Source: Amphibalanus amphitrite
Lineage: Eukaryota; Arthropoda; Thecostraca; Balanomorpha; Balanidae
NCBI RefSeq assembly: GCF_019059575.1
Contig: NW_024881671.1
Coordinates: 310,001 to 374,000, forward strand
Length of the DNA stretch: 64,000 bases
Direction: 5' to 3'
Position 1 is the first letter of the stretch, and every line of letters begins with the position of its first letter. Positions 1-10,336 of the stretch are shown one piece after another. The notes beneath the pieces were generated by a model that had not been told where the DNA came from, ran no database searches, and saw nothing but the letters and a program-made list of their open reading frames with translations. Both the position numbers and the translations under genes were made by a program.

Positions 1-61
1 AACACCTCAAGTTGATCTCAATCAAATAAAAAGTATACAATTCGACGCGCCGGAGCAAGGC

Positions 62-1419
62 AGTGTCCTGATTTTCGTGAATTTGGGTGGAAACCCACAC
101 CTAACAGAATCTCTTTGTGACGTCCCGGAAAGCCAAACGACGTCCCTGACAGATAAAAGTCGATAGGTATATCGAACACCAAAAGCAAACTAACAAAAAA
201 GAAATATCACCTCTGTAGCCTAAAAACACGGCTATGCAAAATGACAATAAATATATCCTAAGTCCTCACAAACCCACTCTTACACTCAACTCGCCTTGCT
301 CAACTCCCCTTTCCTGGCCAACTGCCGCAACAGTAAACAACGCGGTTTTATTTTATTTTCGTTTTCTGTGCGTCAGATATGGATAGGTTTTTTCCTTTAC
401 CATGTGAAGGTAATGCTGCCATATGAAGGAGAAAAGATGTCGGAATAGAGGGATCTGAGGACGTCGTTTTCCACTTTTCAGTTTTAGTAACTGTGCAGTG
501 TATAGATAAAAATTAATCATGCGAATATATTACTTGGACATTTATCTATAAGCACGCAACATACCTTTTGTATCAAAGTACTGTGACATATTTAATTATT
601 TTTTCCCCTCAGAAGGTCACAGTAACGGGTTAGCGCTGCCTCTTGAACATGCCCTTCAAAAGTAGTTAATTTTGCATATGTTGATAGTGGTTGGGGAAAA
701 AGTTTAATGCTGATCTGTTTGAATTAAAATAAAGTTACCGAATTTCAACAGTATTAATTCAAGTATGTCGTCCTTGGCTTAAAAATACACGCAATGTTGG
801 GGACGTCGATTGACCTTGTTTATTCCCATTTAATCGACGTCGGTACAAAACTGAAAAGTGCACAATGATTTCACATTTTTTCCAGCCAAGAAAAATTCAG
901 CGTACACCTTGGAGTTTTCTTAATTGAATTTCATAACAGAAAGCTATGGAAATTAATTTCCCGAACTGTTTTCCACCTCTTTGTTTGGACGTCTGCTTTT
1001 TTACATCAGTCCTCTTGCTCGATATGATATCCCCCTTATGACGTCAATATTTAGTGATAGCCGCTGGCTCTTGGGCTGATTTTTGTTGAAGCATATTTGT
1101 TGTTGACTGTTGTGTACGATCATGGACAAGAACCAGACATCCTAGACATCTTCAAAGTGTTGTTTTGGTGTTTGTGGTGAATGCTTGAATTTTGTATTTT
1201 ACTAGGGGTAAACTGGCATTACTTTGTGTCTACATATGATCATTTGAGGTGCCTTGAGGTGGTATTAATCAATATTGCCAGTGAAAATCGCTAATTTTAA
1301 GAGATTTAGGTAAGGGATCTTCAGTGGCTTAGGCTCCGCACCGATATCGACGTCCTTTTGAAATAGCGACGTCCTCGCGGCTTCAATCACACTCTCCGAA
1401 AAATCAATTTCAGGACACT
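62..1419. mobile_element. 1.36 kb TIR DNA element, non-coding, 9-10 bp target duplication
   Basis: The ends are AGTGTCCTGA and TCAGGACACT, a perfect 10-bp inverted repeat. They are flanked by direct copies of GGAGCAAGGC at 52-61 and 1420-1429. Related repeats at about 8010-8040 and 61290-61320 (minus) show the unoccupied site with a single copy, which confirms an insertion. The interior has several GACGTC palindromes and an inverted pair (CCACTTTTCAGTTTT near 470 and AAAACTGAAAAGTG near 848) but no supportable ORF. A 9-10 bp duplication points towards Mutator-like elements; the TIR is too short to be sure. Confidence 0.75.
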
Positions 1420-1924
1420 GGAGCAAGGCTAACATGATAATGCCAAAATCGCGGCTCGGCGGCCATTTTTGGCGAAGTTATTGGCCTAAAACCGAACTCG
1501 TAACTTGGGCCACTTGACCTGACCACAGAGGTCACCAGTTGACCTGAAACATTAAAATCGGCTACAAATCGCTCCGTCTCATATCGGTGCACACGCTCGT
1601 TTTTTTTCTCGACGCTCTAGCTCCATCAGAGTCGAAACGGCGAGGGGAGTCGTACCCACCCACCCTCTTCGCCTACCCCGGTATGTATGTAGGAAACCAA
1701 TAGGTCTGGCGAGTTTTTTTATAATATTTATTTCTCAGTCAAATTCACAAGACACAGTACATGTTCACAACATCACAACACTATGCCACAAACTTCTATA
1801 TCATCCTGCCCCGCCCCGCATCGCCCCGCGGAATACAAACTCGGCCTCGCTGGGGTGATGCCCCAGGCCGCCGCGCCGGCCGGACCCGCGACCGTAAACT
1901 TCATAGGCTTAACTTCATAGGCTT

Positions 1925-4372
1925 AAGCTTAGCAGCGACCAAAAAGAAATACTTGAAAACCCAATATCAATGCGAGAACTGAGTACCGCAATAAACTCGA
2001 TGAAAACCGGAAAATCGCCTGGTTCAAACGGTTTTACCGCCAGTTTCTTCAAACACTTCTGGGATCACATTGGTATTTTTCTCTTTCGCACATTCAAAAA
2101 AAGTATCGAGGAAGGCTCTTTCCCCATAACTTTTCGAGAATCAATAATTACACTAATCCCAAAGAGCGGGAAGCCTTTTGACTCTATTAAAGGATGGCGC
2201 CCCATCTCGTTGTTAAACGTAGATTTTAAAATAATATCATCCGTCATTACTGCAAGGCTAAAAAGCGTCCTAGATGACATAATATCACCTTCACAATCAG
2301 CATATATGAAGGGACGCTGCATTGCTGAGAACACCAGGCTCGTATATGATGTCATGCAAAAGCTGCACGACGAAAAAAGATGTCTCGTACTTGCCGCGGA
2401 TTTTGAGGCAGCTTTTGAAAGTATTTCTTGGAGGTTCCTAAATGAAGCCTTGAAACATTTCAACTTTGGAAAAAGTTTTAGACACTTAATTCGTACTGCT
2501 TACTTAAACAAAGATAATTACTCACGTTTAATTTTACACGGCCATCTAGGAGAACAAATACCAATGAACCGCGGCATTCGGCAGGGAGATCCTGCTTCGG
2601 GTTATCTATTCAACCTCGCTGTGGAGCCATTAGCAAATCACATAAAAAAATCTTCACTCATTAAAGGAATTAAGATAAATAATGCAGAACTACGCCTTTC
2701 ACAATATGCGGATGACCTTATCATATTTCTGAGTAATCAATCTCAATCTATTAATAATATAATACCTGCGGTTCAAAAATATTCATCAGTATCTGGGCTT
2801 CACCTCAACGTCGATAAAACAAAGTGCCTACAGATCGGCACACCATCAACGCATCCTCAAGAAAACGTTCATACAATTCAATACGTAAACGAATTAAAGA
2901 TACTTGGCATATCTTTTCAAAATAAAATGGATCAAATAACTTCGAATAACCTTAGACCTAAGCTGTTGGGAATTGAAAAAGATATTCTGCAGTGGAATAG
3001 ACGTAGCATCACTCTACTTGGAAAAATAACAGTAATTAAGTCACTTCTATTATCTAAGTTAGTTCATATATTTCTAGCACTTCCCTCGCCATCTGACATC
3101 GAAATTAAGAAAATTGAAAAACTGTTGTTCCGTTTTTTGTGGGGCGACAAGCCTGATCGAGTCAAACGGTCCAAAATTGTGCAGAAATATACAAAAGATG
3201 GACTTGAAATGGTGGATGTCAAAAGCTTTATTCGAAGTATGAAAGTAACATGGATAAAGAGGCTGCATGATTCACGACATGATTGGACCATCTTAACAAA
3301 AGAACAGCTTCCTCCTTCTCAAGAATTGCTGTTATACGGGGCTACGATGATCTCAGAAGTAATAAATAGGACTAATAATGCTTTCTGGAAACATGTTTTA
3401 GAAGCCTGGAAATATTTCAGACAAATATCACAGCCAGACAATCTGGAAATGACTTCCGAAACACTGTGGTTTTCAGACTTTTCCAAATTTAAGACAAGTA
3501 AGGTCAAAACATGGGACAAGAAAGGGTTACGGTTTATTGCCGATCTCATAAATAATCAAACCGGAGCAATTCATAGCAAAACAGAACTTGAAAAAGTGTA
3601 TGGTATTCGTATGACCTTCCTCTGTTATTCGTCACTCATTAGAAGTCTGCCCGAAGAGGTGAAAACAACTAACTACAAATTTCAACTAACATACCCAATT
3701 ATACCTTACCCATTAAAAATAATCCTCGCAAAAAATAAATTATCCCGTATAGCGTATTTGGAATATGTTCAGCACCTAGGAAAAACGCATCACAAAACAC
3801 AAAGCAATGCTGAAGGAAAATGGTTGAGAGATATAGATCACTTTCAAAAAGGCACTGTAGCAGATGTCCGCAGTGCTACTAGGAATACCTACTTACAAAT
3901 TTTTCATTTTCGGTTAGTTCATAGGATTATAGCATCAAATAGTTTTCTGTACAAAATAGGTAAATATGAGAACGATAAATGTTCATTCTGCTGTCGCGAA
4001 CCGGAAACATTATATCATCTATTCTGGGACTGCGCTTTAGTTAAGGAGTATATAAGTGAAATTTGCAATGTTCTTAGAACACGTTTTGGAATTGATTATA
4101 AATTCAACAAGAAGCAATGGTTCTTTCCAAATCTCAATGACTGCGAAAGCACTGAAGTTATTGTTTATGTTTTAGCGAAAGTGGCCATTTACTCGGCAAA
4201 AAAGCAAGATACAAAACCCTCAGTGCAACACTTTTTTAATGAATTGAAATTAGAGTTCAAGAAAGAACGTCTTCTTGCGGGAAGACGTAATAAGTTGACT
4301 GAATTTGGAGAAAAGTGGGAAAGGCTCAGAATACTACCAACACTTGATAGTGGTCACCTTATCTCGATATAA
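1925..4372 (+). CDS. LINE ORF2 fragment: reverse transcriptase with C-terminal zinc-knuckle-like motif
   Basis: The frame encodes about 815 residues with no internal stop. The first ATG is at 1970, but coding similarity continues upstream (LSSDQKEILENPIS, typical of the residues just before the RT fingers), so the 5' end is a truncation point and not a true start. Numbering from the ATG, visible motifs are SPGSNGF near residue 17, ADFEAAF (catalytic Asp at 144), RQGDPASG near 205 and YADD at 246-249, so both catalytic RT motifs are present. A CxxC-H-C pattern (CSFCCREPETLYHLFWDC) near 670 matches the zinc-binding tail of L1/Tx1-type ORF2. The apurinic endonuclease domain is missing, so this copy is probably immobile despite the open frame. 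Clade assignment (Tx1-like within L1) is from motif style and is less certain than the RT call. Confidence 0.9.
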   Translation, partial: KLSSDQKEILENPISMRELSTAINSMKTGKSPGSNGFTASFFKHFWDHIGIFLFRTFKKSIEEGSFPITFRESIITLIPKSGKPFDSIKGWRPISLLNVDFKIISSVITARLKSVLDDIISPSQSAYMKGRCIAENTRLVYDVMQKLHDEKRCLVLAADFEAAFESISWRFLNEALKHFNFGKSFRHLIRTAYLNKDNYSRLILHGHLGEQIPMNRGIRQGDPASGYLFNLAVEPLANHIKKSSLIKGIKINNAELRLSQYADDLIIFLSNQSQSINNIIPAVQKYSSVSGLHLNVDKTKCLQIGTPSTHPQENVHTIQYVNELKILGISFQNKMDQITSNNLRPKLLGIEKDILQWNRRSITLLGKITVIKSLLLSKLVHIFLALPSPSDIEIKKIEKLLFRFLWGDKPDRVKRSKIVQKYTKDGLEMVDVKSFIRSMKVTWIKRLHDSRHDWTILTKEQLPPSQELLLYGATMISEVINRTNNAFWKHVLEAWKYFRQISQPDNLEMTSETLWFSDFSKFKTSKVKTWDKKGLRFIADLINNQTGAIHSKTELEKVYGIRMTFLCYSSLIRSLPEEVKTTNYKFQLTYPIIPYPLKIILAKNKLSRIAYLEYVQHLGKTHHKTQSNAEGKWLRDIDHFQKGTVADVRSATRNTYLQIFHFRLVHRIIASNSFLYKIGKYENDKCSFCCREPETLYHLFWDCALVKEYISEICNVLRTRFGIDYKFNKKQWFFPNLNDCESTEVIVYVLAKVAIYSAKKQDTKPSVQHFFNELKLEFKKERLLAGRRNKLTEFGEKWERLRILPTLDSGHLISI

Positions 4373-4447
4373 ATTAACGACTCCTTACATTCATGCTCGG
4401 TACAGACACACATATACATATAAGGGACACAGATACATATACGCAAA

Positions 4448-4467
4448 ACACACACACACACACACAC
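4448..4467. repeat. (CA)n microsatellite in LINE 3' UTR
   Basis: About ten CA units lie just downstream of the LINE stop codon. Confidence 0.9.
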
Positions 4468-4548
4468 CGTTCAAACGAGCCGAACATTAGCCCCTCATCC
4501 TCGTCCCACCTTGTCCCTCTCTTTCTTCGCCCTCCGCTGCTACCGCGG

Positions 4549-4594
4549 CTGCTGCCTCTGCTGCTGCTGCCGCCGCTGCTGCTGCTGCTGCTGC

Positions 4595-4684
<90 letters not shown>

Positions 4685-4710
4685 GGCTGCGGCTGCTGCT
4701 GCTGCTGCCG
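4549..4710. repeat. (CTG)n microsatellite with CCG interruptions
   Basis: About 160 bp of CTG triplets are broken by CCG/CGG triplets, inside the 3' UTR of the LINE copy. The poly-Leu and poly-Cys frames across it are artefacts of the triplet. Confidence 0.95.
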
Positions 4711-4990
4711 GTGCTTGGTCCGTCCGCTGCTGTGGCTGCGATGGCGATGTTGTGCCTTTTTGTGTTTATTTTTTACAATCTTTAGCTGCGTTGGCTCGTG
4801 CGAGATTGGCCGTTCTTTGTGTGTGGGGTTGAGAGGGTGAGGCGCAGCCTGTGGCGACGCGACGGGTGTGGTGGATGTGGTGAAGTTGACGACTTGACGT
4901 CAGCTGTGTCCGATGTGTTTGTGATTTGTGTTGTGGGTTAAATAAATTAAAAAAAAAAAACTTCATAGGCTGGCGATCCGCGCGCCCGGC

Positions 4991-5319
4991 TGTTTGTTTG
5001 TTTTGTTGTTTGTTTTGTTGGGTTAGGCCCTTTCGGTCTGACAAGACCATTGCAGAGCCGGAAGGATGATAGGAATTAGGGGGAGACATTGGTCTGGGCA
5101 GGCACCCTAGTGAGTCGCCGGGGCTGAGCCCGTCCAGAGGACAGGCCACCCAGCCCCAAGGCACTCACTGCACCCGGCTACGGGGTGCGCTCCCTCGGGA
5201 GCAGCGGTGCCGCTCCAAGGGAGCAGCCCGCATGAGATAAAGTTGCCTGCCCAGCCCGGAAGGGGGTTGTGGCGTGGAGGAATAGGATTTCAGTATCCTG
5301 AGGATAGAAGCACGGACGT
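4991..5319 (-). mobile_element. SINE-like retroposon, copy 1 (minus strand)
   Basis: This 329-bp repeat is nearly identical to the element at 22825-23081 plus 29302-29372. On the plus strand it starts with TGTTTG/TTTTG repeats, so on the minus strand it ends in an A-rich tail of AAACAAAC type. It is flanked by GCGCCCGGC at 4982-4990 and 5320-5328. Two copies with different target duplications show that it is a mobile unit. I see no convincing tRNA A/B boxes, so the origin of its head is unknown; a short LINE 3' end is an alternative. Confidence 0.75.
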
Positions 5320-5429
5320 GCGCCCGGCCGGCCGGCCGACCCTTTATAGGGCCGGCCTCCGGTTAGCCGGGCTGGTTTAGGGGCGGGCAGAGCGCGCGAG
5401 CTACAAATTTGCACATGTGCAATAGTTGC

Positions 5430-5691
5430 TAGAGATGTCAATCGGATACCAACTTTTTGGTATACCGATACCAAACCGATACCAACTTGGTATTTGGTAT
5501 TTCAATCGTAATGTGTTTGGTATTTTGTTGGTATCATAAACCCTCACTAATGTATAAGAGGCTAAGAAATCGGTAAAAAGTTGGTATTTCCCTCATTTTC
5601 CCAAGTTGGTTTGGTTTCGGTATTTTCTCGTGGTTTTGGTTGGTATTTGGTTTGTTATCGGTATTCCGATTTTCCGTAATTGACATCACTA
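5430..5691. mobile_element. hAT-type MITE with 8-bp duplication ATAGTTGC
   Basis: The termini are TAGAGATGTCAAT and ATTGACATCACTA. They are flanked by ATAGTTGC at 5422-5429 and 5692-5699, an exact 8-bp duplication as expected for hAT elements. The 262-bp interior is built from GGTATT/AATACC motifs in both orientations. A partial relative lies at 28873-28970. Confidence 0.85.
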
Positions 5692-5762
5692 ATAGTTGCA
5701 CGTACGATGCAAGAACGCCGTAACATGCAAAAACGCCGACTAAGAAACAGGTCCGGCGAGGG

Positions 5763-8310
5763 TTAACCCTCGCCCTGGTAGGACATTTTTCATAACGCGA
5801 CCTTGCGGGGGGGGGGTGATAAGACCCCCTGGCGTTTCGAAACGAAGCGTCGTAGCGTTTCGCAAAAAAAAAACAGTCGATTGCTCTCAGCGAGTACTCA
5901 TGATTTGTGGTACATTTCTGGGCCTACGTCAATAATTGATCCAGTTATGGTCAAATTTCGGGGAAAAGCTATAATTTTCCAAATTGCTTAGCCAATATAG
6001 GCGAATCTATGAAAGATAGCGACATGAAGCTTTCACGACCGTGTTTCTCAGCGAATTAGCAACAAAATGATGTATAGTTATTTCAGTAATTATTGGCGTG
6101 AAGTATTCCCCGGGAACACGGGAGGTCACACCCGCCGCCGGCGAGGACGGTCGCTGACCGAAGTTCAATTTAAGAAATTGACCTGGGTTGACCTTGTAAA
6201 GGCCAAGGAACAGTTTGGAAGGCGCTTAGGTGGAAATGGAACCACAGGTTTGGATTCAGGGCCTCAAGAAACCCTACTAAACACAGCTAATACCACGGAG
6301 GTCAACGTGTGAACATGCGAGGTCATTGACCTTTTGTGACCTTGGAAAGGTCAATATACAATGTAAAAATAAATTTCAAGTCCAGTCAAATACTGACACA
6401 AATCACACGGAATAGTTTCGTTCTTGTCAATGAGATTACGTTCAGTTACGATGTGTGCGATTTTGTCAAAAACGGTCGGAGGTTGTGCCTATTATGATGT
6501 TAGGTATAGCTCGGTGACCTGACATGACCCGAACATTTTTTACCACAAGCTGCGCAAAGGATGTCCCAGAGGCATCGAAAATTTCAGCACGATCCGACTT
6601 ATAGTTCGGCGCGCATCGCAAAAAAAAAACTCAGCAGGGGGTCGCATCGAAACCCCGCCAGTCCCTGCCAGGGCGGCCGAGGAGGGGAGCGGGTGCCGCC
6701 CCCCATAGGGTTTTTTCGCGATAGCTCCGAACACGCAGACGATAGAGAGCTGAAACTTGGCATACCTGACCTTTGATTCAAGCCGGATCTTTTGACACCA
6801 ACTGCATTTTTGGGTCAGGTCAGGTCACTGACCTATGACGTCATAAGTGAACCTCTGCACGGTCTTCAGATGTCGCAACTTCGCAACGCCCTCACTGCCA
6901 GAGGAGATGTCACAGGGAAATGAAACTTGCAGGATCTAGTATCCATTATGAGTCTCACATCCTGATTATCTCGGATTTTTCTAAAGGTCATATGAGGTCA
7001 GGTCATTTTCGTGACCTCACCATTATAAGTCAATGGGGAAAAATGAAAACTGCTATTCTGGCGCCGGGAACGATCTCCAACTATCTCAAGCCAGAGTTGG
7101 CCTGCGCTACGCTACGTTACGCACTACGTTACGCTACGTTTGCTTTTTTTGCCAAAACTACGATACCGAATTACGATACGTTATATATTGCTACGTTACT
7201 GAATTACGGTATTTGTTCATTAACGCAGCAAATTATTTTATCGTACTACGTTATGCAATATGTCATCATCCACTACCCAGTGGAAACGGTTAGTCTCTAG
7301 TAAGCCAAATACTGCGCACAATGGATGTGCGGCGGTGCCTACGCGCTACTCGCTAAATGCGCTGGACTTCCGACAGGAAATTCCCTGGGACTCCCCAGTG
7401 GGAAATCCCCGGTGTCAGTCCGGCCGGAAGAAAGACTCAGTGATATTCATATAGCAGGCGTCTCACATCCGTGTAAACGGCCGGAGGTCTGGTGACGATA
7501 TGAGTAAACTGAAAAAAAATATGTACCTTATACAAATACAGCTGACCTGTAATTGCTACGGAATCCATTTCGTAGTTCCTACGTTATCCTATTATTTTCC
7601 GTACTACGCTACCGAAACATCCCAATTACGCTACGAAACGGTACTGACAGCTACGGGTTACCGAAAACTTCAAAATAACGTAACGTAGGCCAACTCTGTC
7701 TCAAGCACACAGAATCGTGATTTGATGCACTCCTTGCAAGGTTAGATGCGTCACTTTTATAATGTTGACCTTGCGTGACGTCATTTATGACGTCATCAAG
7801 GTCATATTCGTTTTTGGTCAATAACTCTTGATCAAATTGAGCTAGCGAGTAGGGAAAGCCACCAATGGACTCCGGAAGACCTGCCGAATCGAATGATATG
7901 CGACATGACCTCTTTTGACTAACTTCGTGACCTGGGGGTGCTGACCTGACCTTGACCTGAGGTCAAACTCTAAGTTGACCTGACCCGAACAAAAAGTATA
8001 TCATTCGACGCGCCTGAACGAGGCGAACACGATGCTGCCAAAATCGCGGCTCTGCGGCCATTTTTTTGCGAAGTTATTCACCACAAACTGAACCGTACCT
8101 TGGGGCACTTGACCTGACCTCAGAGATCACCGGTTGAACTAGGACCTTAAAATTGGGTACCAATCTCTGCGTCTCGTAACGGCGCACACGCTCGTTTTTT
8201 CCGCGACGCGCTAGCTCCACCAGGGGCGAAACGGCGAGGGGAGGTCGTACCCGCCCCCCCCCCCTCGGCCGGCGCGTATGTAGAAAACCAATAGGTCCGG
8301 CGAGGGTTAA
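5763..8310. mobile_element. TTAA-ended element T2, rich in AGGTCA motifs
   Basis: It begins TTAACCCTCGCC and ends GGCGAGGGTTAA, a perfect 12-bp inverted end. It abuts element T1 on the left and T3 on the right, sharing TTAA with each. The interior has C/G homopolymer hairpins and many GGTCA/TGACC half-sites, often as direct repeats (for example 6960-7015 and 7920-7990). An hAT MITE (7092-7698) lies inside. No transposase frame is visible, so it is non-autonomous or decayed. It could be two fused elements, because the middle has G/C-rich hairpins near 6650-6720 like those found at ends. Confidence 0.6.
7092..7698. mobile_element. hAT-type MITE with 8-bp duplication TCTCAAGC
   Basis: The ends are CAGAGTTGGCCT and AGGCCAACTCTG (the second starts at 7687), with flanking TCTCAAGC at 7084-7091 and 7699-7706. 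CAGNG termini and an 8-bp duplication are hAT hallmarks. Both ends of the interior are rich in CTACGTTACG-type repeats. Short frames across it are not convincing genes. Confidence 0.85.
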
Positions 8311-8480
8311 CCCGCGCCGAGTTGGGGCTGTTTGGACACCCCGTGCGGTTTTTTCCTTAGGTATATCTTGTCGCAGATATTTCGCAGGGGCCAGGTTAGA
8401 AGAGGGTGTTCAAAGTTCAAACACCCTCCCCCCCCCATCCCAGCGCAGTTGACGCCGAGCACCGGCCCGGCGCGGGTCAA
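8307..8480. mobile_element. Small TTAA-ended MITE T3
   Basis: It starts TTAACCCGCGCC and ends GGCGCGGGTCAA, an inverted pair with one mismatch in the terminal tetranucleotide. Internal inverted G/C runs lie near 8330 and 8425. It directly abuts T2. Confidence 0.55.
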
Positions 8481-10334
8481 TGTTTCACGCTGCCCAGATC
8501 AAACGAGGTAGCATATTGATCTGTAGTTTGCATAGAAGGCAACCACGGTCTACGAACTAGGTACCAAACCAAATGATGGCATGTCCAGTGCAATTATTCC
8601 TATTCGCATGTCCAAGAACTTCTGTGCAACGGCTTTATTTTTTATCTGACCTGTAAATGACCCAAGTTCATCGCTGGCCTAAAGGACAGGACGATAGTGT
8701 GACTTCCTACTACCCAATCTATGACCACACGAACCGGGTTGTTTTTGTATTCGTCATCATTAAGATAGTCGACGTTCGCCGGACACCTGCACCGTGCGGT
8801 ACATTGAATAGACATCTGGTGGCGGTGGCTGGTAGTAATAGTAGACCGAGCTGACATTTCGCATGTAGGGGGCGACAGTGTGTAGGGGCGCCGGGATGAC
8901 CACCACAATCCCACAATCTTACCGATTCCTATGGCACCATTCCGGTTAGCCAGTCTTTGCCGTAGCGCTCCCGAGTTGGTATGGTTTCGGGCCGCCAGGC
9001 TCAGGTCCTGCCACGGCGTGCTACGGCCAGGTCCAGCTGCCTCTTAGCTGCTCTGGCTTACTGTGGCTGAAGCACGGTTGAGGTATAGGTACAACCAAGA
9101 TTACTACAACATAAGGTTGGACAGATCGTGACGTCACGGGGGCTTGGTATATTTATTTAGTATTCAACTAGACAGCCCTAGTTAAAACTATATGAAAACG
9201 TTAACTTTTTCGCCATGTTTCAAACATCTGATTTTATTAAAGTAACAGCCGGAAATTCAAAATAGCATTTAATGCACCAGTTTTGATATTTGACGCAAAC
9301 AGATCACGTAAATGAGAACAAAACAATTTAGGATAATACTAGCTCAGGTTTATTGGGATAAACTATAATTGCCAGATTTCCCCAAGTGGTGCAGCTGCGA
9401 CATTCATATCCTGTAAAAATAAGCAATGCTTCATTTTATTTGCTTTTATGTGTCTCTGTTGCAGAATTTATTAATTTGTTCACCAATATTATAGCAGCAT
9501 TCAGGATAAGTTCGAGGGGATCCGGAGTGTTTACAAGCGCGAGCGTGCACTTAATTTTTATTGTTTACAGCACGGCTCAGATCAGCCTTGCCACTTTAGC
9601 CGTGCCGTAGAAGGTAGACATTTTATTTTGATAATACGCATTAAATCAAATACATGACACTTAAAAGTCTCCCACAAACACAGGCAGCAAGGCAAGGAAG
9701 CAGTTTTCTTTTGTGAAGTGGAAAGAAAACAGAAGAAAAAAAGAAGTCAGTCAATCTTATTTTAAACCCAGCAATATAGGTACCTACCTACCCAGCTTCG
9801 GGAAACTGTCGGAAGTCGTGGAAGGTGACGCTCAAGATTATTGAAGAAGTGACGCTAAGCTTGCGAGTACCTAATACTAGTACCACAGCGAAGTCCTCTT
9901 CGTTCTAGCTGCAATTTGCTACGCATCGGGGAGCCACCCACCGAGGTAGAAAAGGACACACCACAAGCGTTTCCAGGATTGACTGGAAGACTTACTGGAG
10001 GCGAATACATCATCTTTGCGCAAAACAAATACGAAGATCGAAATGGCAGCCCAGAAAACCCCAAAACTACCTCTTTAATCCGCGCCGTGCTAGTGGTCTG
10101 AATTTTATCGTAAGTGCTGGGTGGGGTGGGCGTTTCCATGCGCCACTGTGTATGCTTCGAGGCCACGTAAGGACAGGTGAGCGGCATTCGTCATAGCGTA
10201 AAAAAAAATCATGAAAAAATGCATCCGTCCTTTTTGTTTGTCAAGTCAAAGGTCACGTCACCAGAAATCGTCGAAGTTTGCCTATTTGGACAATTTCGAC
10301 AAACTGGCGCATGACTCGGGCATGTTTAGATCTA
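8481..10334. other. Intergenic sequence with no supported gene
   Basis: Moderately AT-rich from 9100 to 9800. Short ORFs occur on both strands at 9855-10187, but they overlap each other and show no family motif. Apart from the weak exon candidate at 8760-8918, nothing can be supported. Confidence 0.5.
8760..8918 (-). CDS. Possible short terminal exon (weak)
   Basis: A minus-strand frame of 52 codons ends at TAA (8760-8762). It reads through PYMRNVSSVYYYYQPPPP and then DVYSMYRTVQVSGERRLS, a biased but protein-like composition. It is bounded upstream by an in-frame stop at 8919-8921. No strong polypyrimidine tract precedes the usable AGs, and no family is recognised. It could be chance. Confidence 0.2.
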   Translation of the reverse strand, partial: DCGIVVVIPAPLHTVAPYMRNVSSVYYYYQPPPPDVYSMYRTVQVSGERRLS

Positions 10335-10336
10335 TA

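Larger units (their letters stand above)
1911..4960 (+). mobile_element. 5'-truncated LINE (L1/Tx1-like) with target-site duplication
   Basis: A reverse transcriptase frame is followed by about 590 bp of 3' UTR ending TTAAATAAATT plus poly(A) at 4949-4960. The target sequence AACTTCATAGGCT lies at the right junction (about 4959-4971) and at the left junction (1897-1909), so the copy is bounded by a 13-bp duplication. A further AACTTCATAGGCTT follows at 1911-1924, making the left junction a tandem duplication. The endonuclease half of ORF2 is absent, as in ordinary 5' truncation. The open frame and clean tail suggest a fairly recent insertion. Confidence 0.85.
1714..5748 (-). mobile_element. 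Poly(A)-ended retrocopy on the minus strand, later filled by three other insertions
   Basis: The left edge begins with poly(T), and its complement reads AATAAATATTATAAAAAAA: a polyadenylation signal followed by a poly(A) tail on the minus strand. The flanks are AGGTCTGGCGAG (1702-1713) and AGGTCCGGCGAG (5749-5760), a 12-bp duplication with one mismatch. Without the nested LINE, SINE-like repeat and hAT MITE, only about 385 bp remain (1714-1910, 4972-4990, 5320-5429, 5692-5748). The residue is GC-rich in the middle and shows no recognisable protein. It may be a SINE, a LINE tail or a processed transcript copy. Confidence 0.6.
1..5766 (+). mobile_element. TTAA-ended repeat T1, left end outside window, heavily interrupted
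   Basis: The surviving parts are 1-61, 1420-1713 and 5749-5766. They align by eye with 7980-8310 and with the reverse complement of 61016-61340: a shared AAAATCGCGGC block, a GACCTGACC block and the ending GGCGAGGGTTAA. The gaps are a TIR element (62-1419) and a retrocopy (1714-5748), each flanked by a duplication of this repeat's own sequence. The final TTAA (5763-5766) also starts the next element. No transposase is visible. TTAA ends suggest a piggyBac-like target preference, which is inference. Confidence 0.6.

Noticed and set aside
2065-2463. 132-residue minus-strand ORF
   Set aside because: Antisense shadow of the LINE reverse transcriptase.
4393-4840. Poly-leucine and poly-cysteine ORFs
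   Set aside because: Frames of a CTG/CCG microsatellite inside a LINE 3' UTR.
9855-10187. Small ORFs on both strands
   Set aside because: Overlap each other with no recognisable motif; neither is favoured.
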